Below are positions 1-7,967 of a DNA stretch of 21,465 nucleotides, piece by piece. Within the stretch, counting starts at the first letter, position 1. Every line of letters begins with the position of its first letter. This stretch comes from Haplomitrium mnioides (Eukaryota > Marchantiophyta > Haplomitriopsida > Calobryales), in NCBI GenBank assembly GCA_049999725.1, contig JBNGIS010004888.1:1-21465 (forward strand). Reading direction: 5' to 3'. Under the pieces are notes generated by a model that made no database searches, was not told the DNA's origin, and worked only from the letters and a program-made list of their open reading frames with translations. The translations under genes and the position numbers were made by a program.

Positions 1-12
1 CCAACATACACC

Positions 13-1509
13 ATGGAGGTAAGTTTAGGTGGCAGGATTGAGAAGTTCAGCGGTCGTCCTGGCACTATCACTTTGCGGGAGTTTAAGCAAACATTTGATA
101 CTGTGATTGCTGAATTAGAGCTCAAGTATGGTGACAAGTTCACCAATGCATTTGCATTCAAGCAAATAGGCCGGTACGTCTATCATGAGGCATTGGATGT
201 GTATCAGCAGCACTCAGCCCGGTTGTTGAGCACCATTCAGGTTGCTAACCCAGGTTATGCAGCTGCTATTGCTGGTGTCCAGCAAACCGCTTTACAAGCT
301 GCCATTGCTGCCCTCAATGCTACACCTCCCACTAATCCACCTACAGTTGCTCTTACCATTGTGAATGTGACTCCAACAGAGCTTGCACTAGCTACAACAG
401 GCATCGTGCCTATGCTAGTTGCTCCTATTGTTACTGATCTGGTAAGTGAATTTTTCCAAATTCTGGAACAGGAGTTCCCAGTGAAGAGTTCAGAGAAAAT
501 CTTGCAGTTGGCTACCTTCAACCGACAAAAGGATGAGACTCTCAAAATGCTCTACCAAAGGCTTCTCAAATTGAAAGAGGATACTCAGAGCATCACTGAT
601 TTGGAAGCTGCGCACTGTTACATACGTGCCTTGGAAGGTAATCAAGACCTTCACTCTCAGGTTCTTCAACGGGTATTCTCTGAATATGGTGATTCTTACA
701 CACTACTGGATGTGTATAACGCTGCAGAGAGGTTGGAACTTGCCCATGCACACTATGCAGCAAGCATGGCAAGACCACAAACTCGTCACAGAACTCAGGT
801 TAAGGTCCCAGCTCCCACAAGGTCCAATCAACAGCCAATTCGAAACAAGAATGTGCATACTGCCTCTGCGTTAGTACCTTCTTGTAATTATTGTGGTAAT
901 ACAAACCACAAGGCTAATGATTGTGACATTCCTGCTAATGACCTATCTTGTAAATTTTGCGGGAAATCTGGTCACTTAGAAGCTGTCTATTTTGCTAAAT
1001 ATCCAGAGCGGCGACAACTACGTCGCCAGCCCTCTCCAATGGTTGCTGCCCCAATGAAAAAGACCTCCATATCTGCAACACCCTCCAACACTAAGGGTGA
1101 TGGTCCCATCAAGAATGCTAAGAAGAAAGCGCACTTGAAAGCTCAAAAAGAAGCATTCCAAGCACAGACCACACATGTGCAAGCTTTAACCAATGCAGTG
1201 GAGACTTTAACCGCTCAACTTGCTAGCTTGAAGGGCAAATCTTCTCAACCAGCCAGCTCAGTTCAATTTGTTGGTGGTTCCAGTGTTCCTGAGAATGCAT
1301 CCCTTCCCAGATCATTCTATCAGTTGCCCTCTAATGTGTTAGTTGGTGAGAGGGTTCCTATTACAACGGATCACTCAACAGAGCTTTCTACTTCATTTTG
1401 TCCTTCATATTTTGCTTATCAAGAGGCTAGTGTAGCCACACGAGGAGCTACCAAGAGGCAAGTGGTTCAGGCTGATGGTTTGGCTTCTGGTCCTACACCT
1501 ACCATATAG
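13..1509 (+). CDS. Gag (capsid/nucleocapsid) of element 1
   Basis: This is the structural protein expected to package element RNA into cytoplasmic virus-like particles. The ATG at 13 has a good plant start context (ACCATGG). Residues about 140-260 resemble Ty3 capsid, with a helix-rich stretch beginning FFQILEQEF. A CCHC zinc knuckle, CNYCGNTNHKANDC, occupies residues 291-304. A second begins CKFC at residue 313, but its last ligand is Tyr (residue 326) instead of Cys, so it is probably damaged. Residues 365-415 are Lys/Ala/Gln rich with heptad spacing and may form a coiled coil. The reading frame continues past the UAG at 1507 without any shift into the protease region, so the end at 1509 may be an acquired or readthrough stop, not the natural C-terminus. 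Confidence 0.85.
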   Translation: MEVSLGGRIEKFSGRPGTITLREFKQTFDTVIAELELKYGDKFTNAFAFKQIGRYVYHEALDVYQQHSARLLSTIQVANPGYAAAIAGVQQTALQAAIAALNATPPTNPPTVALTIVNVTPTELALATTGIVPMLVAPIVTDLVSEFFQILEQEFPVKSSEKILQLATFNRQKDETLKMLYQRLLKLKEDTQSITDLEAAHCYIRALEGNQDLHSQVLQRVFSEYGDSYTLLDVYNAAERLELAHAHYAASMARPQTRHRTQVKVPAPTRSNQQPIRNKNVHTASALVPSCNYCGNTNHKANDCDIPANDLSCKFCGKSGHLEAVYFAKYPERRQLRRQPSPMVAAPMKKTSISATPSNTKGDGPIKNAKKKAHLKAQKEAFQAQTTHVQALTNAVETLTAQLASLKGKSSQPASSVQFVGGSSVPENASLPRSFYQLPSNVLVGERVPITTDHSTELSTSFCPSYFAYQEASVATRGATKRQVVQADGLASGPTPTI

Positions 1510-2570
1510 CAAAGAGGTGCTCAGGTTGTATTACCTCAGTCTTTCAGGCCACTTACTCCCACTATAGAGGCTTCATTGTTGGCAAGAAGAGACACATTTG
1601 GCGCTTCTACACCTATTGTGCATCAAGGAGGAGAGCCAGATCAGCAGTTACAAGAGACAGCTAGTCATTTGGCAAAGTATCCTACTTCAGATCTAGCACA
1701 TAGGGTTCTTACAACACCCTTGTTCAGTTGTCAGGATTTGAATGTGCATATTACAGATGTCATTAAATTGCTTGAAAGCAATCTGATATCGACTTCTAGT
1801 CCATCAGTAACCCCTGTAACAGTTGTTATGGAAGCTGGAACTGCAGCAATGAGTCAGCCTGCCACTTGGTCACATGCACTTGATGGTGCTACATACCTTT
1901 CAGATACTAGCAGCCAAGGTGATCCTTCTGGTTTTGTCACTAGATTCACATCTGATCATCATATTCCTACTCAATCACTTGTAGATAAGCTTCTTGGCGA
2001 TTCAATTGTGGATACTAACACTCTTCATCTGGTATCCCACAATATGCCTAAGATTGTTCCTAGTGACAGGAATCTGGTGGCTACAACAGTAGTGTTTGTT
2101 GACAATCTAAATTCAACAGTACAAGTGGAAGGACATACTCCCAAGGTGGTGATGCTAGACACTGGAGCACAACCAGTGATTATAGGTGTTCAGTTTGCCA
2201 AGAAAATTGGACTACTTGACACCAATCTCCAAAAATCAATGTGGCAGATTCGCACTGCCAGTGGTGCTGTGGAAGAAGTGTTGGGTGAAAGCTCGACATT
2301 GCTCACCCTTGCTTTCAATCAAGGCACATATTAGGCTCTGGAATTTCAGGTTAGATGTTTAGTCACTAATGCTACCAGCTATGACATACTCATTGGGCAG
2401 GAAGCCTTGTTTCCTCCAGGTTTCACCATTGATAACTGGTTTGAGCATGCATATTACCGTGTTGATTGGCAGACAGATGGCCTACACTTGGGCTACATTC
2501 CATTGGACATACATGGTGCACACACTCTCATGGCCCACTTGTGTGTTCTGCAAGATGTGCATATAGTTTC
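1510..2570 (+). pseudogene. Linker and aspartic protease of element 1
   Basis: In the same frame as gag, this holds a Ser/Thr-rich linker (1510-2080) and then a retropepsin-like protease that would cut the polyprotein. The active-site motif LDTGAQPV has its catalytic Asp codon at 2158-2160. It is preceded by a hydrophobic strand (KVVM) and followed by a second half ending in SYDILIGQEAL, the usual late ILIG strand of Ty3 proteases. A UAG at 2332-2334 cuts the domain between those halves. The sequence on both sides stays in frame and continues the fold, so the stop replaces one codon, most simply CAG (Gln). After the protease the frame runs straight into the methyltransferase with no start codon of its own that would clearly be used. 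Confidence 0.8.
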
Positions 2571-3852
2571 CTATATCAATCATCCATTACACAATTGGAT
2601 TGACGAAGATGAGGAACAACACACTGTGACACAAGCTAATGAGAGTTCACTACACACCTTTGGGGAATTCACCCTTGGACCAGAAATGTTACACAAGTTA
2701 CAGGCTGCTCATGAGCCTCTCAAAGCTGCCATGCATAAGCTTGAGAGCGTGAAGAGCCATGGTGAACCTGTTACTCCAATTTTACAACAACCTATTGTGT
2801 GGAGTCCACCTTCAGATGGCATTACCTTGCTGGAACTATTTGGAGGCATTGCTACAGGTTTGGAGGCAGTGTTGCAATCTGGGTTGGTACTTAAGCGGTA
2901 TTTGTATGTGGACAAAGATCCTTGTGCCAGGCAGGTGGCAGAGTCTCGTATGTTGGAATTTTCCAAGAGGTTTCCACAACAATTTCCTCCTAGTGCATGG
3001 ATGTCCAGCTTCACATATTTCCCTGTTGATGTTCAGTTGATCCAACAATAGCACATTGTGTTTCTTGGTTGTTTAGATCTTATCATTGCAGGATGGGAAT
3101 GTCAGGGACTGTCTGCTGCTGGTTCTGGTTTAGGGTTAGCTGGTAGCAGGTCTGGCCTTTTCATGGGCATGGTTCAGGTACTCACATGGGCTCAAGCATG
3201 CTACCCTGCTGTTGGTTACATCATGGAGAACACACTAGCACAGTTTGATAAAAGGGCAGCAGTGCGAGCGGACTTTGTGCTCATTCAGCACTACCTGGGT
3301 TCTCAACTTCTTCTGGATGCAGTGCATTGTGGGTCTTATGCACATCGTTTACGTAACTTTTGGACCAACCTTGCCCCTGTTTCCTTGCTGGAGTTGGCCC
3401 TGCATTACATTGTTCGAGATCCTACACTACAGGTGTGTGGCATTCTAGATTCAGATAGCTCTTGCCAACCAGTTACAAGGCAAGAGGCACCACCTTGGTA
3501 CCCTGCCAACCAAGTTGGCCAACCACGGGCTGCCTGGTCTACTTTGGTTTCTTTTCCTGGTGCACATGCTTTTCAGAGTGATGGTCTAGGGCTTGTTTAT
3601 CGCCATGCTACAGGCACTTGGGATGAACCCAGTCCAGAGGAAAGAGAACGAGCCATGGAATTCCAATCAAGCACCACTGGTCACACCAAGGTAACCAAGC
3701 TAGAGAGAAATTCTCTTCTTGGGCGGGTACTGGACTTGAATGCTCTCACTTGGCTTGTGATTACTTGTTTACTCTTTCAAATGCATCTACATCCTACGGT
3801 GGAAGTTACTTCAGTTATTTATGGTGATGTGCCCTCATGGCATCCAGACTAG
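2571..3852 (+). CDS. DNMT3-like C5 cytosine DNA methyltransferase domain inside the retrotransposon polyprotein
   Basis: Predicted to transfer methyl from AdoMet to C5 of cytosine in DNA. Motifs appear in canonical order: motif I LLELFGGIATGL (2827-2862), close to the LFxGIATG of DNMT3; motif IV GWECQG with the catalytic Cys codon at 3100-3102; motif VI ENT (Glu codon 3226-3228); motif VIII DAVHCGSYAHRLRNFWTNL (from 3316), close to the AHRARxFWGNL of DNMT3; a target-recognition segment (about 3400-3660); and motif IX LLGR near 3716-3726. A UAG at 3049-3051 falls between motifs I and IV, with the frame unchanged on both sides. The residue before the catalytic Cys is Glu where most family members have Pro. 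Positions 2571-2815 are an unrecognised linker. The frame reaches UAG at 3850 and then stays open to about 3940. DRM is a less likely alternative because motifs are not rearranged. Activity of this copy is doubtful. Confidence 0.88.
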
Positions 3853-3897
3853 GTGCATTTACCCATTCACAACACTTTACGCTTTGATCTAAGTGTT

Positions 3898-3924
3898 GGG
3901 GAGGGGGGGGGGGGGGAGAAGAGG
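3898..3924 (+). other. 27-nt pure purine tract with a run of 14 G, candidate internal polypurine tract
   Basis: All 27 bases are A or G, with 14 consecutive G at 3903-3916. It lies between the methyltransferase and RT domains, where the open frame changes. It could be an internal plus-strand priming site, a slippage site, or simply an unstable homopolymer. Runs of G this long are also prone to assembly error. Confidence 0.5.
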
Positions 3925-4159
3925 TCCTATGCAATATGACTGAGTTTCACTCTAACTTTTCAGAATCTGGCCACTCTAGACCTGCAAGTATTGTGGGGCT
4001 ACCTTCCACCATTTCACCACAAAAGCCTGTTACAGTAGAAGGCTCAACACTTCAGCTCCACCAGCTTCCTCTTCCAACTTTCCATGTGTTGCCAATTTCA
4101 CTTTTGTCATGGGCAATCAATTGAACAAGAAATAGAGGGATCAAATCACCAATCTGTTA
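3925..4159 (+). pseudogene. Unassigned linker between methyltransferase and reverse transcriptase
   Basis: An open stretch in a third frame, from the purine tract to 4124, encodes a Ser/Pro/His/Leu-rich segment without a recognised domain. A second frame then leads into RT: the codons just before 4160 read NLLLKYEDVFAF, a normal start of a Ty3 RT region, with a UAG at about 4131. This stretch therefore holds at least two frame changes and is probably a decayed polyprotein linker. Confidence 0.5.
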
Positions 4160-4848
4160 TTGAAATATGAGGATGTCTTTGCTTTCTCTATGAAAGATCT
4201 TGGCAAGTGTAAGGTGATGCAATTCTCCATTGAGCTCACTGAGGAGAAGCCCATCTATCGGCGCAAACACCGCCTAAGTAAGCATGAGTGGGAGTTAGTG
4301 GATGACCGCTGCAAGGAACTCTATGAGGCTGGTCTTATCCAGCCTTCCACTTCTGATTTTGCAGCAGCTACAATGATGCCAGCTAAGAAAGACTCTAGTG
4401 GCTTGTGGACTGAAAAGAGGATGTGTGGGGATTATCGACCACTGAATTTGGTTACTCCACAGGACAGGTATCTTATGCCCACAGCTAAGGAGCTCTTTGA
4501 CAGTATTGGAGACTCAGATGTCTTCACCTTGGTGGATTTACGTCAAGGGTTCAACCAGATTGTGATTCAGGTTGCAGATCGCAAGAAGACTGCATTCCAT
4601 GGAGGCAACCGACTGTGGGAATGGTTGGTAATGCTATTTGGATTGAAAAATGCCCCTGTCTTCTTTCAACGAATCATGGATCAGGTACTGGAGGGTGCTG
4701 ATTTCTTGAATGCTACATTGATGATGTCGTGGTGCAAAGCAAAGGTTTCAAACAGCATTTGACCCATCTGGAAGAGCTGTTTAGAAGGTTGAGGAAGGCA
4801 AACTTGAGGATTCACCTGAAGAAATGTGAGTTTGCTATTACATAAGTA
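4142..4848 (+). pseudogene. Reverse transcriptase of element 1 (frameshifted)
   Basis: RNA-directed DNA polymerase of the Ty3 type. The fingers segment ends CGDYRPLN (about 4428-4446), motif A is FTLVDLRQGFNQ and motif B region is LFGLKNAPVFFQ. In the frame of those motifs the catalytic YxDD box is lost, but one frame over the DNA encodes CYIDDVVVQSKG (from about 4711), so an indel just upstream, near 4705, separates the fingers/palm from the catalytic box. The restored reading continues through RIHLKKCEFA to a UAA at 4843-4845, placed where the Ty3 family reads KCEF...YLGH. The catalytic Asp pair is thus present but out of frame. Confidence 0.88.
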
Positions 4849-5784
4849 GTGTATTTAGGACACAAAATCGTTCCAAATGGGACCATGGCTCACTGGTCAA
4901 AGGTAGTGTCCATTCTGGAGATGCGCAAGCCTACTGATGTATCAACCCTGCGTAGTTTTATTGGGTTGTGTAACTACTACATGATTTATGTGCAAGATTT
5001 CAATACCATTGCCCATCCACTGTATGCATTGTTGAAGAAGGATGTTACATGGGCATGGAGTGAAGAAACCCAGGGGGCGTTTGATACGTTGAAAGAGTGA
5101 CTATTAGAGTATCCAGTACTTAGAAGGCCTGATTTCAACCAGGTTTTCATTCTACATACAGATTGGAGTGCGTTGGGTATTGGTGCAGTGCTTGGGCAAC
5201 CTGATGGAGAGGGGCACGAATATGTTATTTCTTATGCTTCTAGGAGTAACAATAAGGCAGAGAGTAACTACTCCTCTTATGAAGGTGAGTGTTTGGCTGT
5301 CATTTGGGCTGTAATACATTTCAGGCCTTACCTATATGGCACCAAGTTCCTGCTCTACACTGATCACCAACCTCTGAAATGGCTCATGACCAATGACAAG
5401 CTTACAGGAAAATTGGCTCGTTGGGCACTCATACTACAAGAGTATGAGTTTGAGGTGATTCATAGAGCTGGTGTTACACACCAGAATGCTGACACTATGT
5501 CTCGCAGTCCTTTGACTACCTCTGCAGATCTTTCAGATGCCCGACAAGATTTTGACCAGGCCATGACATTGCAACCAGCAACAGTAACTGGTTATTTGGC
5601 CTTGCTCTGTTGCACTGTGGAAGATCAGCCTATTGTGGATATTTGGGAGGACCATGATATAGTGCACTTTCTTCAGCATAGTCAGTACCCTCCAGGGGTG
5701 AGTGCAACGCAGAGAGATTGCATCCAACAAAGATCCAAACGTTATTTGTGGAAGGGAGATCATTTAGTTCGCTGCTTGCTCTAA
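4849..5784 (+). pseudogene. RT connection and RNase H of element 1
   Basis: The connection segment starts YLGHKI and contains TLRSFIGLCNYY, the usual Ty3 tether. RNase H follows, with the first catalytic Asp in LHTDWSALGIGAVLG (about 5149), the Glu in YEGECLAVIWAV (about 5281) and the second Asp in YTDHQPLKWL (about 5356). The domain closes near ADTMSRSP (about 5493-5513). A UGA at 5098-5100 interrupts the segment before RNase H. Its in-frame context fits a CGA (Arg) ancestor, a CpG transition. The tail to the UAA at 5782 leads into integrase. RNase H residues look intact, so it would degrade the RNA of the RNA-DNA hybrid if translated. Confidence 0.87.
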
Positions 5785-6900
5785 GGAGAGAGGGTAGTGC
5801 CCCATGTGGCTGAGAGAGTTGGTCTGGTCAAGAAGATACATGCTGAGCTTGGGCACTTTGGAATCAAGCGTACTTATAGCTTGATTGCTCCTTACTATCA
5901 TTGGAGAGGTATGTATGCTCAGATTCATGATGTGATTGCCAGATGTGAACCATTATGTGATAGGGTGCGCACTTCCTTCTCATTTAGGCAAGCTACTCTT
6001 CATCTACTGCCTATCAGGGGCCTGTTTTACCGTTGGTCTTGTGATTTGGCTGGAGAGCTACCTCTTACATCCAGGGGTAATCTCTATATAATGATCAAGA
6101 TTGAGCACTTCTCAAAAATGGATTGAGTTAGTTGCCTTGCCAGATAAGAGCTCACATAGTACTAGCCAAGCTTTCTTGCAGCAAGTGCTTAGCAGATTCA
6201 GAATGTCTTACTGATCAGGGTTCAGAATTCAGAGGTGAGTTTCAAGAGCTCTTGGACCAGGCACTCATTGATCATCACAGAACTTCAAGAGATCATCCTC
6301 AAGCAGATGGCCTAGCAGAGCGGATGGTGCAAACTTACAAGCGGAGATTGCGAACGATCTGTTTGACCAAGAACAAGGAAGACTGGGACTTGGCACTACC
6401 TTACATCGCCATGGGGTACAAAATGTCTAAGCATGCATCATTGCTTAATTTCTCACCCTATTTCCTCTTGTTTGGTTGACATCCAATTCCTCCATCTGCT
6501 ATTGCTTCTCAGATGCTGCTAGGGGTGGATTTGGACTCAGTTACAGCCTGGTCCACTGTTATATCAGAGAGGGCTGCCCTCTTCAAAAGAGTCATGCCCA
6601 TGGCTATGGAGAATCTTTGTATAGCACAACACATGGATACTTTGAGATATGCACACACACGAGGCGGCAGCTTCAAGCCCACGGTGAGAAAGTTTAAGGT
6701 TGGTGACTTTGTTTATCTCCAGCAGCACCCCAATGACACCTTGGACACATCTGCCAGTCATATTATTCTGCAAGTGAAGTCTCTCAACCCCTTTGGAGTT
6801 CTGGAGTTGCAAGAGGCCGATGGCCGCACTATCAAGGATCATTCTAAGAACTGTGCTCCTTGTCATTTGCCTAACCTGGATCCAACCATTGTCACTTCAA
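5785..6900 (+). pseudogene. Integrase of element 1
   Basis: Predicted to join element cDNA to host DNA in the nucleus. The zinc-binding HHCC region begins HAELGHFG (about 5839) and ends with CEPLC, where the family normally has C-x2-C, so one spacing residue has been gained. The catalytic triad residues are visible: Asp in CDLAGEL (about 6040), Asp in LTDQGSEF (about 6211), Glu in LAERMVQ (about 6313). A single-base gain in an A run near 6115 shifts the frame, and a short piece near 6195 seems lost. A UGA at 6477-6479 replaces a probable CGA. The C-terminal part (from about 6690, FKVGDFVYL) resembles a GPY/F-type module and ends with CAPCHLPN near 6852-6875, just before the PHD finger. Confidence 0.87.
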
Positions 6901-6926
6901 ATTGGATTCCACCAATTGATTACCCT

Positions 6927-7061
6927 TGTAAGGTGTGTCACAGGATTGATGATGTTGATCAGATGTTGTTATGTGACCATTGCAACAATGGCTACCACAT
7001 GTTCTGTTTGCAGCCACAGTTGATGCAGGTTCCTCCAGGTCTCTGGTTTTGTGCTTCATGC
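6927..7061 (+). CDS. PHD finger at the integrase C-terminus
   Basis: A C4HC3 zinc finger in frame with the integrase tail. All eight ligands are present and correctly ordered: CKVC, then CDHC, then HMFC (His and Cys), then CASC, with the Trp two residues before the seventh ligand (WFC) that marks PHD fingers. PHD fingers usually bind histone H3 tails. In this position the module takes the place of the chromodomain that many Ty3 integrases use to choose insertion sites. Only 10 residues follow it, before the UGA at 7092-7094. PHD-bearing Ty3 integrases are, as I recall, known in some green algae, so targeting by histone state is a reasonable inference but is not shown here. Confidence 0.9.
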
Positions 7062-7114
7062 GCTTCAACGGACAGCAGATCCTCAAACCGCTGAGCCTTT
7101 ACATGCTGCGATCT

Positions 7115-7122
7115 AGGGGGGG
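7115..7122 (+). other. 3' polypurine tract of element 1
   Basis: AGGGGGGG lies 20 bases after the last stop and directly before the LTR. This is the normal site and composition of the RNase H-resistant primer for plus-strand synthesis. Confidence 0.75.
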
Positions 7123-7776
7123 ATAATGGGGACCACATACATTCCCCTGTATTTCTTCTTTTCGGTGTAAGGCTGCTGTAATTCCAGGTTGCTGTAATTT
7201 CAGGATGCTGTCATTTCAAGTTGCTGTAATTTCAGTTTATGGATTGTGAAGACAATGATACAAAGTTCATATTAGCTATTGTTTAGATGCCATGATGAAA
7301 CCAGGTTTCCGATGTGGCAAGTCCACTTCTCTTTATGTCATGACAGCTGTCATGCAGGAATACAATGTTGATATTGCACATCAGCACTCCCCCTCATTCC
7401 AGCCAGGGTATAGGTTTGTTCATATGCATATATTAAATGCTATTAGAGTGAGTGAGAGTGTATTCAGGTTTAATGTTCTTATAGCAAGGTGAGGTTTGTT
7501 CTTGGAAATTGCTTTTGTTACAAGAACATAGAGCTAGCATAGGTTACTTGGGGCTACTCTCCCGCTTCTACCCTAGTTCTTCTTGAATCTTAGCTTGCAG
7601 AGCATCGCTATGGCAACACATACCATAGAATTGTTCCACACAGTTAGCTTTGATTCTTTAGATTCTCCCAACACCTCATGGCATGGCGCTGGTCTACAGT
7701 AGTAGTATACAGTCTACAATACACTACATTTTCTAATCTACATTTTACATGCACTTTGTTTTGAAAGTCCTTTTAT
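7123..7776 (+). repeat. 3' LTR of element 1 (start firm to a few bases, end uncertain)
   Basis: The LTR should start at TGGGGACC (7127) or a few bases earlier, just after the polypurine tract. A second copy of its first part begins at 7777-7781, which bounds this copy on the right at about 650 bp. No terminal CA or target duplication could be fixed, because the 5' LTR is outside the window. Inside are four 16-bp repeats (7173-7236), a 16-bp palindrome (7339-7354) and a TATA-like string (TATATTAA, about 7428). No coding frame here is convincing. Confidence 0.6.
7173..7236 (+). repeat. 16-bp tandem repeat, 4 units, in the LTR
   Basis: Units of the form TTGCTGTAATTTCAGG start at 7173, 7189, 7205 and 7221 with one to three differences each. 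The second LTR copy has only two units (7827 and 7843), and that accounts for the whole length difference between the copies. Confidence 0.85.
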
Positions 7777-7967
7777 ATAATGGGGACTACATACATTCCC
7801 TTGCATTTCTTCTTTTCGGTGTAAGGCTGCTGTAATTCCAGGTTGCTGTAATTTCAGTTTATGGATTGTGAAGACAATGATACATAGTTCGAATTAGCTA
7901 TTGTTTAGATGCTATGATGAAACCAGGTTTCCGATGTGGCAAGTCCACTTCTCTTTATGTCACGACA
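7777..7967 (+). repeat. Truncated second copy of the LTR 5' part
   Basis: From ATAATGGGGAC onward this matches 7123-7345 with roughly 95% identity and no indel except the loss of exactly two 16-bp units (187 against 219 bases counted from TGGGG). Homology stops at 7967, after CACGACA, in the middle of what is a perfect palindrome in the first copy. It may be a fragment of another insertion or a remnant of LTR-LTR recombination. No flanking target duplication was found. Confidence 0.85.

Larger units (their letters stand above)
1..7776 (+). mobile_element. Ty3/gypsy LTR retrotransposon with captured cytosine methyltransferase and PHD finger (5' LTR outside window)
   Basis: Seen: gag, LDTG protease, C5 methyltransferase, RT, RNase H, integrase and PHD finger follow each other on one strand, then an A-G7 polypurine tract and an LTR. 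RT-RNaseH-integrase order places it in Ty3/gypsy (Metaviridae). Gag, protease and methyltransferase share one frame from 13 to 3852, with internal UAG at 1507, 2332 and 3049. RT is in another frame, RNase H returns to the first, and integrase-PHD is in the third. Other lesions are UAA at 4843 and 5782, UGA at 5098 and 6477, and indels near 4705 and 6115. The copy is therefore dead as it stands but fairly young, since most motifs are intact. The right end is uncertain: the LTR is taken to run to where a second LTR-like copy begins. Confidence 0.9.

Noticed and set aside
16-24. GAG|GTAAGT right after the gag start codon, a perfect splice donor match
   Set aside because: It lies inside a coding frame that continues for 498 codons; no acceptor evidence, so probably chance.
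7777-7967. Solo LTR with its own target duplication
   Set aside because: Flanks (TATAA on the left, ATGCT on the right) do not match, and the copy ends inside the palindrome.
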